In this document: positions 10,523 to 18,327 of the stretch, in pieces
How positions within the stretch are numbered: position 1 is the first letter of the stretch
How the letters are laid out: each line of letters begins with the position of its first letter
Origin: a virus
Reading direction: 5' to 3' (one strand)
Virus record (IMG/VR): IMGVR_UViG_3300036832_001165
Coordinates: 1 to 22,085 of that record
DNA length: 22,085 nucleotides
Position numbers and translations under genes: made by a program
The notes under the pieces: generated by a model
Told to the model about the DNA's origin: nothing
Databases searched by the model: none
What the model saw: the letters and a program-made list of their open reading frames with translations, nothing else

Positions 10523-10966
10523 TCAGTTGCCTCGAATCTTGCGGCATGCTCGGCAGCGCCGGTGACCGAGGCGATTCCGGTCGGTGTTTTCGAGAGTGAA
10601 TGGGTGGCCCCGCTTGCAATGGGTTTTGGCCGCGTTGCCGCTGCTGTCTCTGCCCTTGCGGACCATGTCGGCGACGTTGTCTTTCTGGGTGCCCAGATAC
10701 AGGTGGTCGAGGTTCACACACGGCCGGTTGTCGCACACATGGAGAACGCACATTCCGACTGGGATCGGACCGCGGAACAGCGTCCATCCCACCCGGTGCG
10801 CCGAAGCAGGTTTGTGCGGATAGCGGAAGCTGCCGTAACCCAGCCGGAACCGGGCGCCAGTCCATTCCATGCAGCCGGTGACCGGGTCCGGTGGTCCGAT
10901 ATGGGATAGCCATCGGGTTTCGGGTGGGATCGGTTTCCCGCGAGCCCAGTATGCGGTTCGTGGCAT
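10523..10966 (-). CDS. Homing HNH endonuclease inserted between tail genes
   Basis: This 147-residue free-standing HNH_3 homing endonuclease has GCMEWTGARFRLGYGSFRYP at the N-terminus, AHRVGWTLF, the catalytic VLHVCDNRPCVNLDHLYLGT (H/N/H with Cys ligands), and a C-terminal HCKRGHPFTLENTDRNRLGH followed by RRCRACRK. It shares the same domain plan with the HNH at 5624-6091. It separates the distal tail gene from the tail hub gene, which are normally adjacent, so it is an insertion that does not disrupt either neighbour. A short AT-rich stretch (AATGTATAGAATGG) precedes the ATG at 10966 and might supply a promoter. Confidence 0.85.
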   Translation of the reverse strand: MPRTAYWARGKPIPPETRWLSHIGPPDPVTGCMEWTGARFRLGYGSFRYPHKPASAHRVGWTLFRGPIPVGMCVLHVCDNRPCVNLDHLYLGTQKDNVADMVRKGRDSSGNAAKTHCKRGHPFTLENTDRNRLGHRRCRACRKIRGN

Positions 10967-10981
10967 GAACCATTCTATACA

Positions 10982-12142
10982 TTAGGTGAGGTACCGGTCA
11001 TTCCAGATGGTTTGCACCTGGGTGGCCCCCGAAGTGGACGACCCGTTGAGGGAGATCATGGCCCCGGTGGTCGAGGGCGGCATGGGCTGAATCGGAGTCC
11101 ACTTCGAGTTTTGCCAGTCCACCGACGACACCACCGACTGGGCCGGGTCGCCGTCCATCACCGCGGTCTTATTCCACGAGTCGACCTCCACGAAATGGCC
11201 GGCATTCACGTTGAAGGAGGCCAAAAAATAGACCACCCCCGACGAGGTGCCGTCCTGGGCGGTCAACACCACCGGCTGGGTGATCGGCCCGTAAATCCGA
11301 TATTTGGGCCGGACCGGCAGATCCCCGTACGATTTGACCACCGCGGAGGAGCGGGAGCCGCCGCCGGCCGGGTAGGCCCGGTTGAAAGTCAGGTCATACA
11401 GGCGGCCGGGGCTGGCCGACGCCCCCGACCAGGAGATGGCGGTTTGCAGGTTGGGGTCTATGGCGGCGGGGTCGGCGGCCAGCCACTGCATTTGGATTTG
11501 GCGTTCCTGGCCGCCGGCGACCGGCCAGGCGTACCCCGACGGGCGCAAAACCATGGTGCGTTCGGGGGCGCCGGGCCGGTCCAGCACGTAGTGCAGGATG
11601 GGCCGGTTGGAGGGGACCATGAACGGGGCGAACTGGGAGGCCACCGCGTCGATGCGGGCCCCGGCGCCGGCCACGGTGTGCACGCTGGCTGACACCACCC
11701 GGCCGCCCATGAACTGGGTGCGGTCATCGACACCGTCCTGGGAAGGTTTATCGGAGACGACCTCGCGGATGGCCGGGTAACCCAAATCCAGGCTTTCACA
11801 GAACCAGCCGCCGGTGAAGTTCTCGAGCGGTACCACCAGCGAGCCCAGCACCAGCCAGGCGGAGCGGGCGCACGATGGCCCGGTCGGCGTCCAGGCCGGC
11901 ACATAGGTGAACTGCACCGGGTTGGAGGTCCCCGAGGGGGAGGTGACGGTGATGTTGACCGGGCCGTTGGCGTGGTTGGGGGCGGTGAACATCATCGTGG
12001 TGGCGCTCTGCTGCAGGAACGAGCTCACGGCCAGGGTGTCGACGGTGATGACGGTGACGGTGTCCAGACCGGTGCCGTACAGGACCACGGTGGCGCCGAT
12101 CAGCCCGGAGACGGGGCTGGCGTTGGTCAGGGTCGGGGCCAT
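10982..12142 (-). CDS. Distal tail protein with N-terminal IPT/TIG domain
   Basis: This is a 386-residue protein. Residues about 1-82 form an IPT/TIG immunoglobulin-like domain (APTLTNASPVSGLIGATVVL, GTGLDTVTVITVDTL, APNHANGPVNITVTSPSGTS). The rest is a distal tail (Dit)-type protein (WLVLGSLVVPLENFTGGWFC, RTQFMGGRVVSASVHTVAGA, HYVLDRPGAPERTMVLRPSG, LYDLTFNRAYPAGG), which forms the ring joining tail tube and hub. An Ig-like domain at the N-terminus of Dit is a decoration that may bind carbohydrate on the cell surface. A second IPT/TIG protein is encoded in the head region (16396-16827). The ATG at 12142 lies just after the tape measure stop. Confidence 0.8.
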   Translation of the reverse strand: MAPTLTNASPVSGLIGATVVLYGTGLDTVTVITVDTLAVSSFLQQSATTMMFTAPNHANGPVNITVTSPSGTSNPVQFTYVPAWTPTGPSCARSAWLVLGSLVVPLENFTGGWFCESLDLGYPAIREVVSDKPSQDGVDDRTQFMGGRVVSASVHTVAGAGARIDAVASQFAPFMVPSNRPILHYVLDRPGAPERTMVLRPSGYAWPVAGGQERQIQMQWLAADPAAIDPNLQTAISWSGASASPGRLYDLTFNRAYPAGGGSRSSAVVKSYGDLPVRPKYRIYGPITQPVVLTAQDGTSSGVVYFLASFNVNAGHFVEVDSWNKTAVMDGDPAQSVVSSVDWQNSKWTPIQPMPPSTTGAMISLNGSSTSGATQVQTIWNDRYLT

Positions 12143-12143
12143 A

Positions 12144-14105
12144 TCAGACCCGCTGCGTTCGGATGACCCAGGCCGCCTTACGCATGAACGCTTCCACGTC
12201 CAGTTCGGTCGAAAAATGGGCGTTCTGGACCACCACCGCCGGGCCGCCCAAACCGCCGGCCTTGTTCAGCGGTACCACCGCCTCCGGGCCGGCCTCGCCG
12301 ACCAGGGCGAAGGTGGGCGAGGTGACGATCCCGCCGTGTTGCAAATGGACGGGGCCGATACCGATATGGCTGGCTATCCCACTGCCGGGGATGCTGGGCA
12401 ATTTCAGTTTGCCGACGGTGTCGTTCCACAGGCGCTGCACGAAAGCCAGGGCCGCCTGGAACGGGGCGATCAGGGCGTCATACACCCCGGCCACGGTGTC
12501 GGCGATGTGGCCGGGCAGACCGGCGAAGAAGCCGACCAGACCGTTCCACAGGCCTTTTATGGTGGCGACAGCGGCGCTGAACGGGGCGGTGATAAGCCCG
12601 GTCAGGGTGCGCCACACGCCGGTAAACCAGGCGATGATGCCGCTGAAGAACCCGGTTATGGGCCGCCACCACACGTAGATGGCGGCCACGGCCAGGGCGA
12701 ACGGGCCGAGCAGGATGCCGGCCAGCAGCGGCCAATACTTTTGGATGTAACCCCAGACCACCTGAATGGCGGCCAGGATGGCGTGCCACACGTCCAGGGC
12801 CACCCGTTTGACCTCGAGCCAGGCCGCTTTGAGGACGCCGGTTTTGACCAGGACCAGCACGATGATGGCGATCAGGGCGGCGATGGCGATGACTACCAGC
12901 CCGATGGGGTTGGCGTCCATGGCCACGTTCAGAGCCCATTGGGCCACGGTGGTGATTTTCTCCCAGGCGGCCAGGGCCATCAGCTCGATCCGGGTACCGA
13001 GGGCGGCGGCTTTGGCCGCGTCCATGGCCGCGGTGCCGATTTTCATCACGCTGCCGAGGCCGGCCATGGCCGTGCCGGCCGCGGTGATGGCCGGCCCGTA
13101 CTTTTGGCCCAGGGTGGCGGCGGTGTCCTCCAGGTGGGCTCGGATGGCGGCGATATGCCCGCCGAAGGTGTCGGCCGCGGCGGAGGCCTGCCCTTTCAGT
13201 TTGTTGGACAGCTCGTCCATGGTGGTCATCTGGCCTTGGGCGGCGGCTTTGACGGTGTCCTGGGCGGCGGCCACTTTCTGGTGGGCGGCGACCGCTTTGG
13301 CGGAGGCGTCGGTGACCTTTTGGGTGGCGTCCCGCAGCTTGATGGCCTCGGCGGTGGTGAGCTTCTTTTTGCCGGCGTCGACGGCCTCGATGTCGGCCAG
13401 GTGCTGTTTGGCCGCCGCCAACGCCTTGTCCGCCGATTCGGCCGCCCGGGTGGCCGCCTCCAGAGATTTGGTGGCGGAGGCGGCTTTGGGGGCGGCGGTG
13501 ATCCCGAAGTCCTTCAGGATTTTGCCGGCCCCGTTGTAGGCCTTGCCCAGCTGCCCGGCCGCGGTGGTCAACGATTCGTGTTTGGCCGCGGCCAGGTCGG
13601 TGGCGGTGTTGAGCAGGCCCAGGGCTTTGGTGGGGTCGCCGGTGGCCTCGGTCAGCTTGGACAGGGCGTCCTGGGTTTCGGCCGCCGTGTTCCCGAATTT
13701 CTCCTGGTGTTTGATGGCCTTGTCGACCTGGCCGGCGTAGTCGTCGTAGCTTTTGCCGGTCGCCTCGACGGCGGCCTGGAGCTGCTGGTGGGCGGCCTGG
13801 TCTTTGGAGCCCAAAGCGGACAGGCCGACGCCGACGCCGGCCAGGGCGCCGCCGACGCCGATCATGGCCGTGGACACACCACCGGCGTGCTCGGCGATAG
13901 ACCCCAGGGCGGCGTCTATGCCGTCCAGGGCGGCCCCGAACGGCCCCAACACCCCGGTGGAGTTCAGGGTGGCCAGGGTGCCGGAAAAGGCGTCGTGCAT
14001 CTTCCCGGCCGCGCTGGAGGCGGCCGAGCCGACCCCCGACACCGAGGCCGTAAAGCCTTTGAGGTCGGCCAGAATACGGACCGTGACCGACGGGCTGGCG
14101 GCCAC
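12144..14105 (-). CDS. Tail tape measure protein
   Basis: This is a 653-residue protein. The N-terminal third is Ala/Lys-rich helix (VTVRILADLKGFTASVSGVG, ALSKLTEATGDPTKALGLLN, a long coiled segment near residues 215-300). The middle has strong membrane-active hydrophobic segments (NPIGLVVIAIAALIAIIVLV near 400-420, GILLGPFALAVAAIYVWWRP near 465-485). The C-terminus has the HGGIVTSPTFALVGEAGPEAVVPL motif common to tape measure proteins. By the usual 0.15 nm per residue the tail would be about 100 nm (inference). It starts at GTG 14105 directly after the chaperone frame and ends just before the distal tail gene. Confidence 0.93.
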   Translation of the reverse strand: MAASPSVTVRILADLKGFTASVSGVGSAASSAAGKMHDAFSGTLATLNSTGVLGPFGAALDGIDAALGSIAEHAGGVSTAMIGVGGALAGVGVGLSALGSKDQAAHQQLQAAVEATGKSYDDYAGQVDKAIKHQEKFGNTAAETQDALSKLTEATGDPTKALGLLNTATDLAAAKHESLTTAAGQLGKAYNGAGKILKDFGITAAPKAASATKSLEAATRAAESADKALAAAKQHLADIEAVDAGKKKLTTAEAIKLRDATQKVTDASAKAVAAHQKVAAAQDTVKAAAQGQMTTMDELSNKLKGQASAAADTFGGHIAAIRAHLEDTAATLGQKYGPAITAAGTAMAGLGSVMKIGTAAMDAAKAAALGTRIELMALAAWEKITTVAQWALNVAMDANPIGLVVIAIAALIAIIVLVLVKTGVLKAAWLEVKRVALDVWHAILAAIQVVWGYIQKYWPLLAGILLGPFALAVAAIYVWWRPITGFFSGIIAWFTGVWRTLTGLITAPFSAAVATIKGLWNGLVGFFAGLPGHIADTVAGVYDALIAPFQAALAFVQRLWNDTVGKLKLPSIPGSGIASHIGIGPVHLQHGGIVTSPTFALVGEAGPEAVVPLNKAGGLGGPAVVVQNAHFSTELDVEAFMRKAAWVIRTQRV

Positions 14106-14108
14106 CTG

Positions 14109-14312
14109 CTATCGCCTCGGCTGGGCCGCTTTGGCCTCGCGTTCCATGTGCCGGACGAACGCCCGGAAAATGTCGTCGTCGAGTTCGGCCAGCTGGTTGG
14201 GGGTCATTCGCCAGTAGCGGCAGAGGGCAGCGACATTGTCGGCAGCCCGTTGGCGGTAGGGTCCGGCAGCTCGTCGCCCAGCTCGATCTCCACCTCCCCG
14301 GCCATCGACCAC
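14109..14312 (-). CDS. Tail assembly chaperone, frameshift extension (T)
   Basis: This is the frame that continues the chaperone G in the -1 phase, overlapping its end. The recognisable part is RYWRMTPNQLAELDDDIFRA followed by FVRHMEREAK, which is the pattern of the T extension in siphophage G/GT chaperones. The nominal GTG start at 14312 is probably not used: the region is normally reached by a -1 ribosomal slip from G. An ATG overlapping G's stop (GAATGACC) could instead allow re-initiation, but it would cut the conserved RYWRM motif. The product binds the tape measure protein during tail assembly and is not in the virion. Confidence 0.65.
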   Translation of the reverse strand: MVDGRGGGDRAGRRAAGPYRQRAADNVAALCRYWRMTPNQLAELDDDIFRAFVRHMEREAKAAQPRR

Positions 14313-14506
14313 AGCTGGTCGCCGTCCAGGTCGCGGTGGCGGCGGCGCAGCTCGATGAAGGCCATGGCCTGGAACTTGTCGGCCGACTCGTCGGACTCTA
14401 AAAGCTGTTCGAAGGTGCGGCCGGTGGTTTTGGTCAGTTGGCGCATGTCGGACGGTCGCATGCGTAGTTGGGTGGCGTCGATGCGTACCGGCGGCTCTTC
14501 ACTCAT
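14204..14506 (-). CDS. Tail assembly chaperone (G)
   Basis: This is a 100-residue protein with RIDATQLRMRPSDMRQLTKT, then TFEQLLESDESADKFQAMAF, IELRRRHRDLDGDQLWSMAG and an acidic end. It matches the short chaperone that precedes the tape measure gene in siphophages. The ATG at 14506 overlaps the upstream stop by 8 nt; a GTG at 14512 adds two residues. A -1 slip before its TGA (14204) would add the T extension. No perfect X-XXY-YYZ heptamer is visible. The best simple slip points by eye are GGGCGAC and CCCTACC. Confidence 0.75.
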   Translation of the reverse strand: MSEEPPVRIDATQLRMRPSDMRQLTKTTGRTFEQLLESDESADKFQAMAFIELRRRHRDLDGDQLWSMAGEVEIELGDELPDPTANGLPTMSLPSAATGE

Positions 14507-14918
14507 GGACACTCCCGGCGTCGGTGGTGGTGTTGGTCCAGGGGTAACGCTCCAGGGCGGCCTGGACGGCGTCGGCGTACGCCTGTTCGCCGGTCGGGCC
14601 GAGGCGGGCCGAGGCCGGCCACAGGTAGCGGCCTTGGGGCAGGTAGGGGCGGTCGCCGGGGTAGCCGCCGAAGTCGACCGGGCCGGCGTAGACGGCGGTC
14701 ATGGCCACCTTCGCCCCCAGTTTCAGGGTTTCCACCACCACCGAGCCGGCCAGGGTGCCGGTCTGGTGGGGGACGGCGCTACGGGTGGCGTCGGCGATGG
14801 GGGTGATAGCGGTACGGCCGGCGGTGCGCAGGGCGACGGCCAGCGGGCCGGACGGGGCGGCCATCCGGTCGAAGTCGCGGACCAAAGCTTTGACCCCGAC
14901 GATTTCGGCGTCGGGCAC
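14499..14918 (-). CDS. HK97 gp10-like minor tail/neck protein
   Basis: This 139-residue protein has the pattern of HK97 gp10-like head-tail joining proteins: VKALVRDFDRM at the start, ITPIADATRSAVPHQTGTLA, SVVVETLKLGAKVAMTAVYA and a conserved Arg-Pro-Tyr-Leu (DRPYLPQGRYLWPAS). I chose the GTG at 14918, one base after the tail tube stop; a longer frame overlaps the tube gene. Proteins of this family usually lie between the connector and tail terminator genes; here it follows the tail tube, which is an unusual order. The role is probably at the head-tail junction or in tail completion. Confidence 0.65.
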   Translation of the reverse strand: MPDAEIVGVKALVRDFDRMAAPSGPLAVALRTAGRTAITPIADATRSAVPHQTGTLAGSVVVETLKLGAKVAMTAVYAGPVDFGGYPGDRPYLPQGRYLWPASARLGPTGEQAYADAVQAALERYPWTNTTTDAGSVHE

Positions 14919-14919
14919 T

Positions 14920-15615
14920 CTAGGGGTGGATGCCGGCCACGAAGGCGGTGCCGTTCCAGTTGGCGGCCAGCCGGTCGGCGGTGACGACATATTGGCCGGT
15001 GGCCCAGGTGGCGGCCGGGGTGCCGGTCAGGCCGGCCAGGGCGGCCAGGTTGGCCGGGGTGTTGGCCCCGGACGGGGTGAAAAAGCCGGGGGAGCCGGCC
15101 GTGGCCCCGGTGGCGGTCACGGCGCCGGTGTCCACCGCGGGCGGGGCCGTCAAAATCCAGTCGATGTCGACTTCGGACAGGGTGCCGGCGTCGCCGCCTA
15201 TATACCGGTAGGGCTGGGGGATCATAAACCCCGAAAACTGCGGGTTACTGGCCGACACCACCTGGCTGGAGTAGGCCCGGCATTTGAACTGGGCCGGCTG
15301 CTGGCTGGCGTTGTAGGCGGCCACCGCGGCCCGCAAGGTGGCGTCGGTCGCCCCGGGCGCGAAGGACTGGGCGAACTTGGCCACGAAATGCCACTTGATG
15401 ATGGCCGGATAGTCCGTTTCGCTGCAAAAGGTCGTTACGGTGACTGGCTTGTTTTCCGGGTTGACCTCGAAATGCAACCCCAAACAGCGCAGGTTTACGC
15501 CGTTGACCTCCACGTAACCGTCGGTCAATATCAGCGGGGTGGCCACCGGCGGGGTCGGGTCTACCAGCGGGTTGACCTGGTCGAGCAGGCCCACACCGCC
15601 GTTTTTGTCTGACAT
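14920..15615 (-). CDS. Major tail tube protein
   Basis: This 231-residue protein sits in the tail tube position between tail terminator and chaperones. Features: LILTDGYVEVNGVNLRCLGL, a FEVNPENKPVTVTTFCSETD segment, KWHFVAKFAQSFAPGATDAT, and a beta-rich PQFSGFMIPQPYRYIGGDAG with VDIDWILTAP. The C-terminal 60 residues are Ala/Gly/Thr-rich (TGATAGSPGFFTPSGANTPA) and may form a surface-exposed appendage. It is preceded by the strongest Shine-Dalgarno in the window (AGGAGG), in keeping with the need for many copies. The ATG at 15615 is clear. Confidence 0.8.
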   Translation of the reverse strand: MSDKNGGVGLLDQVNPLVDPTPPVATPLILTDGYVEVNGVNLRCLGLHFEVNPENKPVTVTTFCSETDYPAIIKWHFVAKFAQSFAPGATDATLRAAVAAYNASQQPAQFKCRAYSSQVVSASNPQFSGFMIPQPYRYIGGDAGTLSEVDIDWILTAPPAVDTGAVTATGATAGSPGFFTPSGANTPANLAALAGLTGTPAATWATGQYVVTADRLAANWNGTAFVAGIHP

Positions 15616-15621
15616 GTGTTT

Positions 15622-15627
15622 CCTCCT
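15622..15627 (-). promoter_or_regulatory. Strong Shine-Dalgarno of the tail tube gene
   Basis: AGGAGG on the minus strand lies 6 nt before the ATG at 15615 and overlaps the upstream stop (TAAGGAGG). It is the closest match to the full anti-SD in the window, and it marks the tail tube as a highly translated gene within a polycistronic late message. Confidence 0.8.
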
Positions 15628-16022
15628 TACATGCGGATGGTGAGCATCAGGTCGGCGGCCAAATACTGGCCGCCGCCCACGTCGAGCAGAGCCCGCCAGT
15701 TGCGGGTGCCGGTCACCACCAACACCCCGTGGGCCAGCAGCCCGCCTAACGTCCGGTCGGCCTCCAGGCAGGCCCGGGCGGTGATGAGCATCTGATCCAC
15801 CGCGGCCGCCTCGGGCAGGCCGGCCACGGTGATAACCGGCAGCGTGACTTCGTCGACCCCCATTATCGGTATGTCGTAGATCACCGTCTGAGGCCAGCCG
15901 ACAATGAAAGCGGGAATATTGAACGTGGGCGGCGGGTCGGCGAAGGCGGTCACGCCGCCCTCGGTGGCCGCGAACAGGTCGGCGGCGATCGCCTGCGCCA
16001 CCGACGCCCGAGCCCAGGACAT
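15627..16022 (-). CDS. Tail terminator/completion protein
   Basis: This 131-residue protein starts at the ATG at 16022 in a TGATG overlap with the connector's stop. It has SWARASVAQAIAADLFAATE, then TFNIPAFIVGWPQTVIYDIP, VDEVTLPVITVAGLPEAAAV and LLDVGGGQYLAADLMLTIRM. Size and place, just upstream of the tail tube, match tail terminator proteins that cap the tail tube and join it to the head. The alpha/beta pattern with a final beta strand supports this, but sequence identity to a family cannot be shown here. Confidence 0.6.
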   Translation of the reverse strand: MSWARASVAQAIAADLFAATEGGVTAFADPPPTFNIPAFIVGWPQTVIYDIPIMGVDEVTLPVITVAGLPEAAAVDQMLITARACLEADRTLGGLLAHGVLVVTGTRNWRALLDVGGGQYLAADLMLTIRM

Positions 16023-16396
16023 CAGCCGAACACCATGGGGGCGCAAACGGCGTACAGGTCGTCCTTGTCGGGGTCGTAGCGGCCCACCCGGATCAGCCCG
16101 GTGTCCGCAAACCCCAACGTGCCGTCTATGGAGTCGCGGCGGCGGTACAGGCGGGCGGCGTGGAACAGGCAGGCCTCGTGGGCGGCGTCGGGCAGGGTGG
16201 TGGTGTCACCCGGGTAGATCGGCTCGAGGGCCGGGCCGAAGGTGCCGTCCCCGTTGTCGACCAGCTGGGAGCCCATGCGGCGCTGTCCGTAGTCGACGGC
16301 CGCCGACAAGGCCGTCTGGATGACGCCGTCCTCGGTCGGGTCGGGCTGCAAACGCAGCAACGACCGAACCTCCTTCAGCGTGGGCCAGACCGCCAT
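16022..16396 (-). CDS. Head-tail connector (gp6-like adaptor)
   Basis: This 124-residue protein begins MAVWPTLKEVRSLLRLQPDP, continues with VIQTALSAAVDYGQRRMGSQ and AHEACLFHAARLYRRRDSID, and ends in a VGRYDPDKDDLYAVCAPMVFG-like tail. It matches the DNA-packaging/gp6-type adaptors: several helices, a conserved AARLYRRR helix and a D.D/Y end. It forms the ring under the portal. The ATG at 16396 overlaps the IPT/TIG gene's stop (TGATGG), and its stop overlaps the tail terminator ATG. Confidence 0.75.
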   Translation of the reverse strand: MAVWPTLKEVRSLLRLQPDPTEDGVIQTALSAAVDYGQRRMGSQLVDNGDGTFGPALEPIYPGDTTTLPDAAHEACLFHAARLYRRRDSIDGTLGFADTGLIRVGRYDPDKDDLYAVCAPMVFG

Positions 16397-16827
16397 CAGG
16401 CGTAGGTGTACTGCTCGGCCGCGGTCACGTTGCCGCGCGGGTTGAGCACGACGACCGGCACCGCCCCGGCGGCGTGGGCGGGCGAGATGCAAGTAACGGT
16501 GGCGTCACTGTTGACGATAAAGCCGGTGGCGGCGGTGCCGCCGAAGGTGACCCCGGTCGAACCGATCAAACCCGAGCCCCGGATGGTCACGCCCGTGCCG
16601 CCCGCCACCGGCCCCCCGGTCGGCGTGATGCTGTCGACGCTTGGTGTGGCCGCCAGCGTGGCCCACTGGTCCTTGCGGACGTAGAGCCGCTGCGTTGGCG
16701 TCGCCCCCTGCGGGTACTGATCGAACTTCCACGATCCGGGCAACGCCAACACCGCGGCCACGTCGGTGGCGGGGGCATTGCTGGTAGCAATGCCCCACGA
16801 CCCGGCCGGTTTGATAGTCCAGGCCAC
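16396..16827 (-). CDS. IPT/TIG-domain protein, candidate head decoration or fibre
   Basis: This is a 143-residue protein. The N-terminal half (AWTIKPAGSWGIATSNAPAT, LPGSWKFDQYPQGATPTQRL) is of unknown fold. Residues about 62-143 form an IPT/TIG Ig-like domain (VDSITPTGGPVAGGTGVTIR, GSTGVTFGGTAATGFIVNSD, VPVVVLNPRGNVTAAEQYTY). It lies directly after the major capsid gene, where decoration or head-fibre proteins are found, and Ig-like domains on phage heads are known to aid surface attachment. This role is inferred. It starts at GTG 16827, 5 bases after the capsid stop. Confidence 0.7.
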   Translation of the reverse strand: MAWTIKPAGSWGIATSNAPATDVAAVLALPGSWKFDQYPQGATPTQRLYVRKDQWATLAATPSVDSITPTGGPVAGGTGVTIRGSGLIGSTGVTFGGTAATGFIVNSDATVTCISPAHAAGAVPVVVLNPRGNVTAAEQYTYA

Positions 16828-16832
16828 TCCGG

Positions 16833-18194
16833 TTACCGTTTGCGGGCCGCGGCGCCCGGACCGGGCGACAGCGCCGCGTCGGGTTCGTCGGCGGGCGGCT
16901 CTTCGTCGGCCTCGAGCATGGTCGGCATGCCGGCCGGCGGGGTCAGCGGCACCAGGGCGGCGCCCTGCAGGGCACCCCAGGCCACATAGCCGCCGTAGGC
17001 CACCTGCACCCCCAGGATGCTGGGCTCGATCACCGACAACAGGCCTATGACTTGCTCGTACACCTCGAACAGCGACGAGTTACCGACGATGCAGGTCCCG
17101 GCCACGAAGGTGGGGACCACCACCCGGGGGACGCCCAGCATGTCGCCCCGGAAAGAGGCCAGGGTGGAGGTGCCGGGAGCGTTCATCTCGTCGGTGGTGT
17201 TCTGCGGCAGCACCACCCGGGCCACGTCGACCAGCGAGCCGAGGGCGGCCCACACGTCCAGCGAGCACCAAATCCGGTCCGGCATCATGAACCCGGCCGA
17301 ATAGGCGTGCATAGCCGCCGTGTACAACGCCAGCGTCCAGCCTTTCAGGTCGTTGGTGGCCACCACCACCGCGGTGGCCGTGGCCGCCGTCTTGAACGCC
17401 GCCGCCGCCGCCGTCTCGGTTTGCACGGCGTAGACGTTGGCCAGATCTCGAACCAAAATGTCCCACGCACTGGGACTCGTCCAGTCGATGTCCTGACGGC
17501 TTATGTCCACGGTGCCGCCGTAGGTATTCTTGGCGAACGACACCGGGCTGATCGTCATCTTCTGGGACGGCAGCTGCGTTTTTTCGCCGGCCCCACCGGC
17601 CGGGACCTGCTGGCCCACGGTGGTGTGAGTGGTGATCTTGGGGCGGGTGAAGGTGGCGCCGGGGATGTTGTCCAACGCTTTGGCGCCGCCCAGGCTCGAG
17701 ATGAAAGGCCGGTTGGCGTCGATCAGGTTGACGACCTGGCCGACGATGGGGGTAGGCAGCACGCCGGTAGTGTCGGTGGTCTTCTGGTCGGCCACCGCCC
17801 GGGTTTGGGCGATCCTGGCCGCCGCGGCCGGATCCGGGTTGCCCCGATCGGTGATCCCATGCGCCCGCAGATAGTCCACCAGAAACGAGCCGGCCGAGGC
17901 GTACACGAACCCGCGGGACTCGGCGTCCAGGCGGCGGGGCTGGGCCGGCAGCCGGTCGCCGCGCGGTTGGGGCAACGAGGCGGCGGCGGCCTCGTGGGCG
18001 GCCCGCATGTCCTCGTAGTCGGCCAAAGGTTTGATCTGGGCGTCGATCTCGCCCAAACGCTGCTGGGTGGCCGTCAACAAAGATTTTTCGGCGTCGACCA
18101 GGTCCCGGTCGTCGGACACCTGAGACAGCACCGCGTCCATGGCCGCCATTTGTTCGGCCCGCTGGACGCGTAGACGGTCAAGTACAGGATTCAT
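16833..18194 (-). CDS. Major capsid protein, HK97 fold
   Basis: This 453-residue HK97-type capsid protein has an N-terminal scaffolding (delta) region. Residues about 1-70 are a coiled coil (LDRLRVQRAEQMAAMDAVLS, LLTATQQRLGEIDAQIKPLA) that the neighbouring protease would remove. The shell domain follows: VLPTPIVGQVVNLIDANRPF, the PKITTHTTVGQQVPAGGAGE segment, ISPVSFAKNTYGGTVDISRQ, MHAYSAGFMMPDRIWCSLDV, and LGVPRVVVPTFVAGTCIVGN. The last 35 residues are Pro/Glu/Ala-rich and probably exposed. It has a good Shine-Dalgarno (GGAGG at 18207-18203, 8 nt before the ATG at 18194). Confidence 0.93.
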   Translation of the reverse strand: MNPVLDRLRVQRAEQMAAMDAVLSQVSDDRDLVDAEKSLLTATQQRLGEIDAQIKPLADYEDMRAAHEAAAASLPQPRGDRLPAQPRRLDAESRGFVYASAGSFLVDYLRAHGITDRGNPDPAAAARIAQTRAVADQKTTDTTGVLPTPIVGQVVNLIDANRPFISSLGGAKALDNIPGATFTRPKITTHTTVGQQVPAGGAGEKTQLPSQKMTISPVSFAKNTYGGTVDISRQDIDWTSPSAWDILVRDLANVYAVQTETAAAAAFKTAATATAVVVATNDLKGWTLALYTAAMHAYSAGFMMPDRIWCSLDVWAALGSLVDVARVVLPQNTTDEMNAPGTSTLASFRGDMLGVPRVVVPTFVAGTCIVGNSSLFEVYEQVIGLLSVIEPSILGVQVAYGGYVAWGALQGAALVPLTPPAGMPTMLEADEEPPADEPDAALSPGPGAAARKR

Positions 18195-18327
18195 CGGTCA
18201 AACCTCCGCGTAGTTGGTGTCAGCCGGCGGGGCTTGCCGAAGGGCCAGCGTCCGGGGCGGCCAGGGGGCCTTTTACGGCCCGGGGGGTCGCCGGGGGACG
18301 GGCGGGGTCGGCCGCGTGCGTCGCTTT
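18195..18327. other. Protease-capsid intergenic region with hairpin
   Basis: This 133-bp gap holds the capsid Shine-Dalgarno (18203-18207) and a small hairpin read on the minus strand as GGGCC-GTAAAA-GGCCC at 18281-18266. It is the largest gap in the head genes. The hairpin could stabilise a processed capsid message or attenuate readthrough. No coding frame here is convincing. Confidence 0.5.

Noticed and set aside
14109-14312. Independent gene starting at GTG 14312
   Set aside because: The N-terminal third is low-complexity overlap of chaperone G; the conserved part fits a -1 frameshift extension.
11907-14984. Plus-strand open frame of over 1,000 codons opposite the tail genes
   Set aside because: Gly-rich nonsense opposite the tape measure and distal tail genes; GC-rich third positions keep the antisense frame open. 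Similar shadows at 8250-9335, 9247-10599 and 17052-18173.
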